DNA of 58,633 bases from an uncultured Alphaproteobacteria bacterium (GCA_902604905.1 CACLAN010000004.1:1-58633), one strand, 5' to 3'; positions 35,686 through 45,198 are shown, counted from the stretch's first letter. Translations and numbers: made by a program. The notes: a model not told the origin generated them from the letters alone.

Positions 35686-36498
35686 TTGGATAAAATAAGT
35701 AACTTTGTAGAATTAAAAAAATCTAATAAAATATGGGCTATAGGCTCTATTCATTCAAATTTAAAATCTTTTACTTCTATAAAACAATTTCTTTTAGATA
35801 ATTTTGAAGAAAACGACAAATTAGTATTTCTTGGCAATATTATCGGACTCGGTAATAATTCGAAAGAAACTTTAAGTAGCGTTATAGATCTAAGGTTTAA
35901 TTTGATGTCAAGATTTAAATTAAAAGCTAGTTCGATAGTATTTTTAAGAGGAGCACAAGAAGAAATGTTTAGTAAATTACTACAGCTTCAACTAGCCCCA
36001 AACCCAAATGAAATTATTGAATGGATGTTTGATCACGGTGTAAATGAGACTATTAAATCTTATGGTTTTTCTGAGAATGAAGTCAAAAACATCGCTTCTT
36101 CTGGAACTATTACTATATCAAAATGGACAAGAACTTTAAATAAAGAAATACACAACAATCCTGGACATACACAATATTTTTTGAATCTGAAACATGCTGC
36201 ATATTCACACACAAAAAAAATATTATTTGTTAATAGGGGTGTGGATATAACTAGACCTCTCTCTGCACAAAATGATTGTTTTTGGTGGGGTTTTCAAAAC
36301 TTTTCTTCAATAGCTAAGCCGTACAAAACATTTTCAAGAATTGTAAGAGGTTATGAATCTGAGCACTTAAACCAAGAGGAAATTTCAAAAAACAATATTG
36401 TTTGTACTTTGTTCAAGCAACCTTTGTCCAATAACACAGTATTATGCGGTATATTCTCAGAAAATGGTGAAATTTTAGATTTATTTGAAAATAAATGA
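35686..36498 (+). CDS. Degenerate metallophosphoesterase (PPP-family fold, ligands lost)
   Basis: A 270-residue protein starting with TTG, 4 bases after carD. It aligns by eye with Ser/Thr-phosphatase-like phosphoesterases, but its signature blocks are altered. GDIHG reads GSIHS (residues 20-24, D changed to S21, H23 kept). GDxxDRG reads GNIIGLG (D to N51). RGNHE reads RGAQE (N to A90, H to Q91). The late HAG reads NRG (H to N183) and the GH box reads GY (Y223). Known family members need these residues for the two metals, so catalysis is unlikely. It is probably a pseudoenzyme with a binding or regulatory role. Confidence 0.75.
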   Translation: MDKISNFVELKKSNKIWAIGSIHSNLKSFTSIKQFLLDNFEENDKLVFLGNIIGLGNNSKETLSSVIDLRFNLMSRFKLKASSIVFLRGAQEEMFSKLLQLQLAPNPNEIIEWMFDHGVNETIKSYGFSENEVKNIASSGTITISKWTRTLNKEIHNNPGHTQYFLNLKHAAYSHTKKILFVNRGVDITRPLSAQNDCFWWGFQNFSSIAKPYKTFSRIVRGYESEHLNQEEISKNNIVCTLFKQPLSNNTVLCGIFSENGEILDLFENK

Positions 36499-36529
36499 TC
36501 TAATTTAAATATCCTACGTATAATTATGT

Positions 36530-37396
36530 ATGGTTTCTAAAAATTTGTTTTTTTCTAATAATCTTATCGAACTCTCAAAAAAAGCAGCGATTCTCGAAAA
36601 AGATGAAGAATTTTATTTAATTAATGACTGGAGAGATAATAAAACTCCAAAATCACTTCAAAAAATTCTTAACTCTTATTTAAGATTAGCTGTTTCATAT
36701 GCAAGAAAATATTCTAGCTATGGATTACCAATTGATGATTTAATTCACGAGGGTGTTTTAGGAATAATGCATGCTTTAGAGAAATTTGATACCTCTAAAG
36801 ATTTCAGACTTTCAACTTATGCATCATGGTGGATTAGGGCTTCAATTCAGGATTATATTTTAAAAAACTGGTCTGTGGTAAGAACTGGCTCAACCGCTTC
36901 TCAGAAAGCTTTATTTTTTAACCTAAAGAAAATCAAACAACAAATTAATGATGTTTCTAGAGAATTTATGGGTCAAGAAGAGCTTAATAAAGTATCAAAT
37001 ATGCTTAATGTTAAATCAATAGAAGTTCAAAATATGGAATCAAGACTTACTGGAGGTGATTTACATCTTAACCAAAAAGTTGATAATGAGACTGAAAATG
37101 ATTTAATGAGCCTTCTAGCAGATGAACGGCAAAATCCTGAAGAAACATACGAGGATTTTAATGATAAAAATATAAAAAAAGATTTTATCAACCAAGCAAT
37201 TGATACTTTAAATGAAAGAGAGAAAACAATTATTCGTCTTAGAAAATTTCGAGAGAGAAGCGTAACTTTGGATGAGCTTGGACGAAAACTGAAAATAAGC
37301 AAAGAAAGAGTGAGGCAAATAGAAACTAAAGCACTTGATAAATTAAAAAAAGCTTTACTAGATATATCTCATCAAAATAAAGAATTTTTTGTTTGA
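36530..37396 (+). CDS. rpoH: Heat-shock sigma factor RpoH (sigma-32)
   Basis: Alternative sigma factor for heat-shock genes. Over 288 residues it shows region 2 (LAVSYARKYSSYGLPIDDLIHEGVLGIMHALEKFD with LSTYASWWIRASIQDYIL), the RpoH box region after it (SQKALFFNLKKIKQ), and region 4 (TLDELGRKLKISKERVRQIETKAL). The ATG at 36530 is preceded by a 31-base gap from the degenerate phosphoesterase gene. RNA-thermometer structure at the start was not evaluated. Confidence 0.94.
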   Translation: MVSKNLFFSNNLIELSKKAAILEKDEEFYLINDWRDNKTPKSLQKILNSYLRLAVSYARKYSSYGLPIDDLIHEGVLGIMHALEKFDTSKDFRLSTYASWWIRASIQDYILKNWSVVRTGSTASQKALFFNLKKIKQQINDVSREFMGQEELNKVSNMLNVKSIEVQNMESRLTGGDLHLNQKVDNETENDLMSLLADERQNPEETYEDFNDKNIKKDFINQAIDTLNEREKTIIRLRKFRERSVTLDELGRKLKISKERVRQIETKALDKLKKALLDISHQNKEFFV

Positions 37397-37427
37397 TAGC
37401 TTAATTAAATAATTATAAGATAATAGT

Positions 37428-37958
37428 GTGAAGAGCATATTTATCTCGATTTTGATCATTTTTTTTTCAAATTCTTTAGCTAGTAAAGGAACAAATGTAT
37501 TTGGATTAGGTATTTATGATGTAAAGTTTGATGGCTCTGAAAAAAATCAAGCTACAGATTTTAGATATGAATATAGAAGTGATAAATCATTACTTGATAT
37601 TGGGCCAGAAGAAGATAATTTTTTTTTCTTGAAACCTTTCTTTGGTGTTGAATATACTAACAACTCTGCTTCTTATTTTTTAACCGGTATCTACATTGAG
37701 GATAATCTAGGTGAATTATTTGAGGGAGATAAAAGTAAATTTTTTTTTACACCTAGTTTCGGAGCAGGTATTTATCATGATGGTTCTGGAAAAAAATTAG
37801 GAAACGATCTCCAGTTTAGAACTTCATTTGAATTGAGTTATGAATTAAAGAATAAAAATAGAATTGGTATCTCATTTAGTCACATTTCAAACGCAAATTT
37901 AGGTGACAAAAATCCGGGAGTTGAAATTCTAAGTCTTTCTTATCATATACCTTACTAA
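37428..37958 (+). CDS. PagL-like lipid A 3-O-deacylase (acyloxyacyl hydrolase family)
   Basis: An outer-membrane beta-barrel candidate of 176 residues with a signal peptide (about residues 1-19, ending SLA). The C-terminal signature ISFSHISNANLGDKNPGVEILSLSYHIPY carries the proposed catalytic H152, S154 and E166 of PagL-type deacylases, and ends in an aromatic-rich last strand. The start is GTG at 37428. Lipid A remodelling is a family-based inference. It lies 31 bases after rpoH and converges on dusA. Confidence 0.8.
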   Translation: MKSIFISILIIFFSNSLASKGTNVFGLGIYDVKFDGSEKNQATDFRYEYRSDKSLLDIGPEEDNFFFLKPFFGVEYTNNSASYFLTGIYIEDNLGELFEGDKSKFFFTPSFGAGIYHDGSGKKLGNDLQFRTSFELSYELKNKNRIGISFSHISNANLGDKNPGVEILSLSYHIPY

Positions 37959-37963
37959 TAAAT

Positions 37964-38938
37964 TTAACTTAGATTTCCCTCACTTACAAATTTTATTAAT
38001 AAATCTTCAATTAAATTAATTTTTTCATCTTTCATATAATCATTGATTTTAGATTTATAAGTTTTGCTATGAGGAACAGAAAAAAAGATACTAAGCAGAG
38101 GGCTTAATAATCTAAATATTGATTCAAAGCCCAATTTTGGTTTTATATATTCAAAATAACTATTAATTATTGTTTCATCAATTAATCTATCTTTTTCTCT
38201 AAAAATTTTTTTATCAACCTCTTTTAATATAAAAGGATTATTTTTAATTAATCTTCCAACCATTACGCCATCAAATTCCTTTAATAGATTCTCTGCCTTA
38301 TCAATATTATTTATACCACCATTGAGAATAAATTTTATGTTGGGATATTTATTTTTGATTTTTTTTACAAAATCATAACTAAGGGGAGGTATTGTTCTAT
38401 TTCCTTGTGGACTAATGCCACTTAGAATTGCATTTCTTGCATGTACATAAATAAACTTAATTCCAGTCTTAGATATTTCATCAATAAATTCTTCAAAAAA
38501 TTCGTAATTTAATTCTCTGCCTAATCCCAATCTACATTTTAACGTAGCTTCAATCTTATCATTCTGTAAAGCTTCCATACAATTTCTAACAAGAACCTTT
38601 TCTCGCATTAGACATGCGCCAAAACTTCCTTTTTGTACTGCTTTACTTGGACAACCAACATTTAAGTTAATTTCATCATAATTGTAATCGATTGCTATTT
38701 TTGAAGCTTTCGTTAAATCCTTTACTTCAGAACCACCTACCTGAAGAGCAACAGGATTATTAAAGTCATTATCAATAACATTATCTCTACTCTTTGAATA
38801 AATTAGTGATTTTGTTGCTATCATTTCACTAAACAAAAAACTATTATTTGATAAAATTCTATAAAGTTTCCTGGCGTATGGTGTTGTATACCCCATCATA
38901 GGAGCTACACAGAATTTTCTACTAATTTCCTTTTTCAT
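37964..38938 (-). CDS. dusA: tRNA-dihydrouridine synthase DusA
   Basis: Flavin enzyme that reduces U20/U20a in tRNA D-loops. The TIM-barrel half has APMMGYTTPYARKLYRIL, ALQVGGSEV and NVGCPSKAVQKGSFGACLM with the catalytic cysteine in GACLM. HARNAILSGISPQGNRTIPPL is the DusA-type phosphate/loop pattern. A helical C-terminal recognition domain completes 324 residues (E. coli DusA 330). Transcribed alone, divergent from the carbonic anhydrase gene. Confidence 0.92.
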   Translation of the reverse strand: MKKEISRKFCVAPMMGYTTPYARKLYRILSNNSFLFSEMIATKSLIYSKSRDNVIDNDFNNPVALQVGGSEVKDLTKASKIAIDYNYDEINLNVGCPSKAVQKGSFGACLMREKVLVRNCMEALQNDKIEATLKCRLGLGRELNYEFFEEFIDEISKTGIKFIYVHARNAILSGISPQGNRTIPPLSYDFVKKIKNKYPNIKFILNGGINNIDKAENLLKEFDGVMVGRLIKNNPFILKEVDKKIFREKDRLIDETIINSYFEYIKPKLGFESIFRLLSPLLSIFFSVPHSKTYKSKINDYMKDEKINLIEDLLIKFVSEGNLS

Positions 38939-38978
38939 TTAATTTTGTTATATAAATAGTTTCAAAAAAAATAATATT

Positions 38979-39611
38979 ATGGAAATACCAAAATTTTTAA
39001 TTGAAAGATATCAATTCTGGAAAAAGAATACCTTTGAAGATTACAAAGGGATATACCAGCAAGCTTCTAAAACTCCACAAAAACCAATTGCTATGATTAT
39101 TACTTGTTGTGATTCTAGAATTCTTGAAAATACGATATTCGGTGGAAGTGTTGGAGATTATTTTATACATAGAAATATCGCTAATATAGTACCTTCCAAA
39201 AATGATAAGAACCAAAATATACAAACATTATCTGCTATAGAATATGCATTAAAAGTTCTAAAAATTCAAAACTTAATTATTTTGGGACACTCAAATTGTG
39301 GTGGTGTTGAATATTCTTACAAAACATTAATGGATAAAAAAAATGTTAATGATTTTGAATACATAAATCAATGGTTAAGTTGTTTACAAAATTCTTACAA
39401 CAATATCCCTAATGATTTTTCAGAAACTGAAAAAATAACTTATTTTGAGCAGGAAAATATAAAACAATCAATTAAAAATTTACGTGAATATGATTTTATA
39501 GATAAATTAATTAATGACAATAAACTGAATGTAATTGGTTTGTGGTATCAAATAAATTCTGGTTTAATCAAGTTTTTAGACAAAAATAATACCTTTACAG
39601 ATTTAGATTAA
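38979..39611 (+). CDS. Beta-class carbonic anhydrase
   Basis: Zinc enzyme that interconverts CO2 and bicarbonate. Ligands and the D-R dyad are visible: TCCDSR with C43, D45 and R47, and GHSNCGG with H104 and C107. Length 210 is typical. There is no transmembrane segment or signal peptide, so it is cytoplasmic. Its 3' end overlaps convergent panB by four bases. It probably supports bicarbonate-dependent carboxylations; no transporter is linked. Confidence 0.92.
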   Translation: MEIPKFLIERYQFWKKNTFEDYKGIYQQASKTPQKPIAMIITCCDSRILENTIFGGSVGDYFIHRNIANIVPSKNDKNQNIQTLSAIEYALKVLKIQNLIILGHSNCGGVEYSYKTLMDKKNVNDFEYINQWLSCLQNSYNNIPNDFSETEKITYFEQENIKQSIKNLREYDFIDKLINDNKLNVIGLWYQINSGLIKFLDKNNTFTDLD

Positions 39612-40393
39612 TTGTATGTAAATTTAGTACTAGGAAATTTTTTAAGTTTAACTTCTCTATTGTACTTTTTAACTACATTACTGACAACTTTATTAAAATT
39701 AAAATAATTTTTTACAAATTTTGGTTTTTTATTATTTATACTTAGATTTATTAAATCATCAAACACTAAAACTTGACCATCACAGTATTTTGAAGCACCT
39801 ATACCTATTGTAGGTATCGAAATATTTTCCGTAATTAATTTAGCTGTATTGGCTGTTACACATTCTAACAAAACAGCTTTAGCTCCAAGTGTTTCAGATT
39901 CTTTTGCTAACTTTAATAAATTTTGTTTTTCCTTATGAGTTCTTCCTAAAATTTTAATTTTATTAAAATTCTTATAACTTTGTGGAGTTACTCCTATATG
40001 GGAAATGACGTTTATTTTTTTATCTACTAAGTGTTTCAAAACAACTAATTTTTTTTCACTAATTTCTATCTTTAATAAATCAGGTTTACAGTGATTTAAA
40101 AGTATTTTAGCATTTCTATATGCATCAATTTTATTATCATATGTCTTATAAGGCATATCTAAAACCTTTAAACTTCTCTTAATTTCTTTATTAACAGCTA
40201 CTCCATGATGTTTCATCATATCCATAGTAACTCCTTGAGTATTCTTCATCCCATAAAGTGTTGAACCAAGTGAGTCTCCAACTAGTATTAAATCAATGTT
40301 TCCATCTAAAATATTTGCAATTGATGGAGAGTATGCAGTTAAACAGCTTATCGGTTTAGAAAAACTTTTGTCTAAAATTTTTATTTTCTTCAT
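39608..40393 (-). CDS. panB: 3-methyl-2-oxobutanoate hydroxymethyltransferase
   Basis: Makes ketopantoate from alpha-ketoisovalerate and methylene-tetrahydrofolate, the first committed step of pantothenate synthesis. Signatures are the N-terminal TAYSPSIANILD, LVGDSLGSTLYGMKNTQGVTMDMM with metal-binding D residues, VISHIGVTPQSY, AKAVLLECV and IPTIGIGASKYCDGQVLVFDDL. Length 261 matches E. coli PanB (264). panC is not adjacent. It lies downstream of dxs on the same strand with a 30-base gap. Confidence 0.94.
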   Translation of the reverse strand: MKKIKILDKSFSKPISCLTAYSPSIANILDGNIDLILVGDSLGSTLYGMKNTQGVTMDMMKHHGVAVNKEIKRSLKVLDMPYKTYDNKIDAYRNAKILLNHCKPDLLKIEISEKKLVVLKHLVDKKINVISHIGVTPQSYKNFNKIKILGRTHKEKQNLLKLAKESETLGAKAVLLECVTANTAKLITENISIPTIGIGASKYCDGQVLVFDDLINLSINNKKPKFVKNYFNFNKVVSNVVKKYNREVKLKKFPSTKFTYN

Positions 40394-40423
40394 TTTTTAA
40401 TTTAAATTAAATTTTTACAAGAA

Positions 40424-42340
40424 TTAAACTTTAAGTTTAAAATTCTTTATATCAATAATTTTATTTTCATAAAAATTATTAATTTCTCTGATTATTGATT
40501 CCGTATCCATTTTAATATCTTGATATTGTTCATCTGGTGTCATATGTTCAACGAAACGATCTGGAAAAATTAAATTTTTTATTAAAACATTATCCTTTTT
40601 TGATCTTATATTATGGATATAATGTAAAACATGAGATGAAAATCCACCTATTGAACCTTCTTCTATAGTTAGGATATACTTATGATTATTTAATAAGTTA
40701 TCTATTAATTGTGTGTCCAATGGTTTCGCAAATCTTGCATCTGCAATAGTAGGATAAATATTATTTTGATTAAGAAAATTACTAGCTTCAATACATTTTT
40801 CAAGTCTTGTTCCTAAATTTAAAATTGCAACATCATTGCCTTCAATTAGAATATATCCCTTACCTATATTGATATCTATAGGTTGATTATTAAAAAGTTC
40901 ATCTGATCCTGTCCCTCTTGGAAATCTAAAAGCAGATGGTGTGTCATTAATCTCACAAGATAACTCTATCATACTAGATAACTCTCTTTGGTTGCTAGGC
41001 GCCATAACTATAAAATTTGGTAATGTGGCTAAATAAGTAATATCAAATGAACCAGCATGAGTAGGGCCATCTGATCCTACTAAACCTGCTCTATCAATTG
41101 CAAATCTAACAGGTAATTTTTGAATAGCCACGTCATGTACGATTTGATCGTAAGCTCTTTGCAAAAAAGTTGAATAAATTGCAACAAATGGCTTAAAACC
41201 CTCTGTAGCCAATCCAGCAGCCATTGTAACAGCATGTTGTTCAGCAATACCAACATCAAAAAATCTTTTTTCAAAATTTTGTTGGAATAATTTTAACCCT
41301 GTTCCAGACATCATAGCGGCTGTTATTGCTACAATTTTTTCATCATTTTCGGCAAGTTTTGATAATGTTTCACCAAAAACATTTGAATAGGATTTTAAAT
41401 TTGTTTTTTTAACTGAGTTCCCAGTGTTAATATCAAACTTTTCAACTCCATGAAATTTATCTTCTGATTTTTCTGCAGGACTATATCCTTTACCTTTTTT
41501 GGTTATACAATGAAGAAAAACTGGTTTATCAAATTTGTTATCTCTTATATTTTCTAGAACTGACACCATATCGTCTATATTGTGACCATCTATTGGGCCA
41601 AGATAATAAAAACCCAATTCCTCAAATAGAGTTCCACCAGTGATAAGTCCTTTAGAATATTCTTCTGTTCTATAAAGAGTCTTTGATAGATTTGATGGTA
41701 ACGTTTTAGATATTTTTTTAATAATATTTCTCAAACTTGAGTAAGATTTAGATGATAGTAACCTAGTTAGATAAGTACTCATTGCACCAACTGGTTTGTC
41801 TATTGACATTTTGTTATCGTTTAAAATGACAATTAAACCTTTTTTTTGTGCACCTGCATTGTTTAATCCTTCAAAAGCTAAACCTGCACTTAATGCACCA
41901 TCTCCAACAACACATATAACTTTTGAGTTATCTTTATTTATATCTTTTGCAGCTTTAATTCCCAATCCTGCTGAAACTGCTGTTGAACTATGGGCTGTAC
42001 CAAATGGATCATATTCACTTTCTGATCTTCTAACAAAACCATACACACCGTCCTTTTTTCTCAGTGTCTCGATATTTTTTTTTCTACCTGTTATAATTTT
42101 GTGAGGATAAGCTTGGTGTCCAACGTCCCAAATTAATTTATCATGTGGTGTATTAAATACATAATGAATTGCTACAGTTAACTCAACAACTCCTAACCCA
42201 GCACCTAAATGACCACCAGTTTTTGAAACAGTCTCAATTGTTTTAGCTCTTAATTCTTCTGAGATTTGCTTTAGATCTTTTTTTTTAAACTCTCTTAAGT
42301 CAGATGGAAAATTAATTTTATCTAAAAGTTCATAATCCAT
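40424..42340 (-). CDS. dxs: 1-deoxy-D-xylulose-5-phosphate synthase
   Basis: Thiamine-diphosphate enzyme joining pyruvate and glyceraldehyde-3-phosphate, the entry step of the MEP isoprenoid pathway. Seen are GGHLGAGLGVVELTVAIHYVF, the ThDP motif GDGALSAGLAFEGLNNAG, the transketolase-like central part with DVGIAEQHAVTMAAGLA and DRAGLVGSDGPTHAGSFD, and the C-terminal domain with LTIEEGSIGGFSSHVL. Length 638 is normal. A weak promoter pattern lies upstream. Confidence 0.96.
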   Translation of the reverse strand: MDYELLDKINFPSDLREFKKKDLKQISEELRAKTIETVSKTGGHLGAGLGVVELTVAIHYVFNTPHDKLIWDVGHQAYPHKIITGRKKNIETLRKKDGVYGFVRRSESEYDPFGTAHSSTAVSAGLGIKAAKDINKDNSKVICVVGDGALSAGLAFEGLNNAGAQKKGLIVILNDNKMSIDKPVGAMSTYLTRLLSSKSYSSLRNIIKKISKTLPSNLSKTLYRTEEYSKGLITGGTLFEELGFYYLGPIDGHNIDDMVSVLENIRDNKFDKPVFLHCITKKGKGYSPAEKSEDKFHGVEKFDINTGNSVKKTNLKSYSNVFGETLSKLAENDEKIVAITAAMMSGTGLKLFQQNFEKRFFDVGIAEQHAVTMAAGLATEGFKPFVAIYSTFLQRAYDQIVHDVAIQKLPVRFAIDRAGLVGSDGPTHAGSFDITYLATLPNFIVMAPSNQRELSSMIELSCEINDTPSAFRFPRGTGSDELFNNQPIDINIGKGYILIEGNDVAILNLGTRLEKCIEASNFLNQNNIYPTIADARFAKPLDTQLIDNLLNNHKYILTIEEGSIGGFSSHVLHYIHNIRSKKDNVLIKNLIFPDRFVEHMTPDEQYQDIKMDTESIIREINNFYENKIIDIKNFKLKV

Positions 42341-42451
42341 AATTTATTTTACTATTTTTGCCTAGATTTGATATTTTTATATCTAGAAAAAAACAAGAGT
42401 TTGTGGAAAGATTTTATAAAAGAATTTGTAATATTTAAGTTCTTTTCGCTA

Positions 42452-42480
42452 AAATTATTAAAGATAAATTTTAAAGTCAA
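42452..42480 (-). promoter_or_regulatory. Weak candidate promoter of dxs in a 183-base spacer
   Basis: On the minus strand TTGACT (42480-42475) is followed after 17 bases by TAATTT. The rest of the 42341-42523 spacer is AT-rich with no small reading frame seen; a minor hairpin GATAT/ATATC lies at 42370-42383. Confidence 0.25.
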
Positions 42481-42523
42481 AATCTCTAGACTTTTTAGAA
42501 TATAAAAACTAATTATAATATTA

Positions 42524-43762
42524 ATGTTTTACGAAGTAGATTCAAAAAATCTTGATAAACTTGCATATCTATCCATTAAAAGAGGAGTCGCACTTCAAAA
42601 AGGTCAAAACCTTTTAATAACAGCACCATTAGAATCTTTACCTTTAGTTAGAAAAATAGCTGAATATGCTTACAAAGAAGGAGCCGGACTTGTGACCCCA
42701 CTTTTCAATGATTCTGATATTACATTATCTCGATTTAAATATGGAAATGATGAATCTTTCAATGTTGCAGCAAATTGGCTTTATAATGGGATGGGTGAAG
42801 CTTTTGATAACAATACAGCTAGAATGGCTATTGCTGGTGATGATCCAATGCTATTATCTGAAATTGATCCTGATAAAGTTTCGCGTGCAAATAAAGCTAA
42901 TGCTGTTGCATATAAACCAGCTAGAGAAAGAATTACTGAATTTAAAATTAACTGGAATATAATTTCATGGCCAGGAAAAGCATGGGCAAAAAGAGTCTTC
43001 CCAGATCTTGATGATAGCGAAGCAATTAAAAAATTAGGAGATGCAATATTTCATGCTTCTAGAGTTAGCAATGATGATCCTGTAGCTGAATGGGACCAAC
43101 ATAATAAAAATTTAAGAGATAAAACAGATTGGCTAAATGCAAAAAATTTTCATTCTTTAAAATACTCTGGTCCTGGAACTTCTTTAACTGTAGGTCTTGC
43201 TGACGACCATGAGTGGATGGGAGGCGCGTCAGAAGCTCAAAATGGTATTATTTGTAATCCAAACATCCCATCTGAAGAAGTATTCACTACTCCTCATTCT
43301 AGTCGTGTTAGTGGTGAAGTTTGCTCAACCAAACCTCTATCGTATCAAGGAACACTAATTGAAGATATTAATGTTCGCTTTGAAGAAGGTAAAATTGTTG
43401 ATGCAAAATCTTCTAAAGGACAAGATGTTTTATTAAAAGTTCTCGATTCAGATGAGGGCTCAAGAAGACTTGGTGAAGTAGCCTTAGTTCCAAATAGTTC
43501 ACCTATCTCGCAATTAGGAATAACTTTCTATAACACTTTATTTGACGAGAATGCTGCTTCTCATATAGCTCTGGGTCAATGTTATTCAAAATGTTTCAAA
43601 TCAAAAAAAGACTTATCAAAAGATGAAATCACTCAAAGAGGTGGTAATTCAAGTATGATACACATTGATTGGATGATTGGCTCAGGTAAAATTGATGTTG
43701 ACGGTGTTGATAAGAATGGAGCTGTAACACCAATATTTAAACAAGGAGAATGGTGTAACTAA
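42524..43762 (+). CDS. Aminopeptidase, M29 (AmpS) family
   Basis: Dinuclear-metal aminopeptidase of the thermophilic aminopeptidase family. Visible family marks are the N-terminal region AYLSIKRGVALQKGQNLLI, the central TDWLNAKNFHSLKYSGPGTSLTVGLADDHEWMGG, EEVFTTPHSSRVSGEV, and C-terminal DEGSRRLGEVALVPNSSPIS, NTLFDENAASHIALGQCY and HIDWMIG, which provide Glu, His and Asp metal ligands. Length 412 is typical. No signal peptide, so cytoplasmic peptide turnover is inferred. Transcribed alone. Confidence 0.9.
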   Translation: MFYEVDSKNLDKLAYLSIKRGVALQKGQNLLITAPLESLPLVRKIAEYAYKEGAGLVTPLFNDSDITLSRFKYGNDESFNVAANWLYNGMGEAFDNNTARMAIAGDDPMLLSEIDPDKVSRANKANAVAYKPARERITEFKINWNIISWPGKAWAKRVFPDLDDSEAIKKLGDAIFHASRVSNDDPVAEWDQHNKNLRDKTDWLNAKNFHSLKYSGPGTSLTVGLADDHEWMGGASEAQNGIICNPNIPSEEVFTTPHSSRVSGEVCSTKPLSYQGTLIEDINVRFEEGKIVDAKSSKGQDVLLKVLDSDEGSRRLGEVALVPNSSPISQLGITFYNTLFDENAASHIALGQCYSKCFKSKKDLSKDEITQRGGNSSMIHIDWMIGSGKIDVDGVDKNGAVTPIFKQGEWCN

Positions 43763-43767
43763 TTCTA

Positions 43768-43890
43768 CTATTCTTTTAAATAAGGTCCAAAGCTAAGATC
43801 TAAACCTACACCAACTCTAGCTAATGAATAAATAATAACTAAGAAAAAAATTACTATAATTAAGTTTCGTATAATTTTTTTTTCATCCAT
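43768..43890 (-). CDS. Small single-helix membrane protein (40 residues)
   Basis: A reading frame starting 4 bases after the MFS gene stop encodes 40 residues: a charged start MDEKKIIR, one hydrophobic helix (about residues 9-24), and a short outer tail with GVGLDLSFGPYLKE. It ends at TAG followed by a second in-frame TAG. Codon choice and the helix-plus-tail layout look protein-like, and the close coupling to the MFS gene suggests co-translation. No homologue is recognised. It could be a transporter-associated microprotein or chance. Confidence 0.5.
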   Translation of the reverse strand: MDEKKIIRNLIIVIFFLVIIYSLARVGVGLDLSFGPYLKE

Positions 43891-43894
43891 AAAA

Positions 43895-45148
43895 TTAAGC
43901 TGTTTGTATATTTGTATTAGATAATGGTTTTTCTCTAATTGGTAAATGGATTATTGCAGAAAAGGCACCTACTCCTATACCAACCCACCATACAATATCA
44001 TAACTTCCATAGATATCATAAAATAGACCACCTAACCAAACACCTACAAAAGATCCTAGCTGATGAGAAAAAAATACAATACCATATAATGTACCCATAA
44101 ATTTTAATCCATAAATATGGCCTATAATTCCTGAAGTTAAAGGAACTGTTGCTAACCATAAAGCACCCATAACTATTGAAAATATTGCAATAGATGTTGG
44201 TGTAATAGGTAGTAAGATAAATAAAATTGCCGCAACAGTCCTTCCGGTATAAATTAAAGATAAAAGATATTTTTTATAATGTCTCTTTCCTAAAGCGCCG
44301 GCAATCAAACAACCAATTATATTAAACAAACCTATAAGAGCCATAGATAATGCCCCTAAACCTTCAACAGAACTACAAACCAAACTTATTAAACTTCCTT
44401 CTATAATTGGACTACTAGATTCAACAATAAATGCTGGAAAATGTGCAGTAATAAATGCCAACTGAAAACCACAAGAAAAAAAACCAAAAAACAACATTGA
44501 ATACGTTGGGTCTTTTAATGCGACAAATACAGCGTCAGTAATTTTTTCATTTTCATTATTAATATTTGTATTTGATAATTCTGTTTTTAAAATTGGAACA
44601 AGCATCAGTGTTATTAATAATATAATTGAAAAGATTTCAAACACTGAAGACCAAGGTAAAAAAGATAATAGAATAGAAGCAAGTGGTGGACCAATTACTT
44701 GACCCGCTGATCCTGCAGCAGTTGTAATACCTAGTGCCAAAGATCTTTTTTCCGAAGATGTGGCTCTTCCAACTACAGCTAAAATTGGACCAAACCCACT
44801 ACCAGCTATTCCAAAGCCAATTAATAAGTTCAATGTTTGATGTGCTTCTGGAGTTGTTGCAGTACTACTTATGAATATTCCAATTGCATAAAGAATTAAG
44901 CCTAGCGCTATTGCTTTTCTGTCACCATATTTTTCAGCAAAAGCACTAAATAGTGGAGTGCCTATACCCCAGGCTAAATTTTGTATAGCAATGGCAAGAG
45001 AAAATTCTGAGCGGTTCCATAAAAAATCAGATGCAATAGGTATTTGAAATAGACCAAACGTTGAACGGACTGCAAAACTTATTAAAAGAATTAAACTTCC
45101 TCCAATAAGAATAGGAGTAAATACAGAATTAACTCTCTCATCTTTCAT
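43895..45148 (-). CDS. Major facilitator superfamily transporter
   Basis: A 417-residue polytopic protein with about twelve transmembrane helices in two halves. The loop GTPLFSAFAEKYGDRKAIALG between helices 2 and 3 is the MFS signature, and AVVGRATSSEKRSLALGITTAAGSAGQVIGPPLA fits helices 4-5. The overall look is that of the oxalate/formate or monocarboxylate-type MFS group, but the substrate cannot be assigned. A 40-residue membrane protein gene follows 4 bases later. The gcrA gene lies upstream on the same strand. Confidence 0.85.
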   Translation of the reverse strand: MKDERVNSVFTPILIGGSLILLISFAVRSTFGLFQIPIASDFLWNRSEFSLAIAIQNLAWGIGTPLFSAFAEKYGDRKAIALGLILYAIGIFISSTATTPEAHQTLNLLIGFGIAGSGFGPILAVVGRATSSEKRSLALGITTAAGSAGQVIGPPLASILLSFLPWSSVFEIFSIILLITLMLVPILKTELSNTNINNENEKITDAVFVALKDPTYSMLFFGFFSCGFQLAFITAHFPAFIVESSSPIIEGSLISLVCSSVEGLGALSMALIGLFNIIGCLIAGALGKRHYKKYLLSLIYTGRTVAAILFILLPITPTSIAIFSIVMGALWLATVPLTSGIIGHIYGLKFMGTLYGIVFFSHQLGSFVGVWLGGLFYDIYGSYDIVWWVGIGVGAFSAIIHLPIREKPLSNTNIQTA

Positions 45149-45198
45149 ATTTTAATAGATAACAGGTAGAATTTTTATTTCTATAATTTTTATTATTA

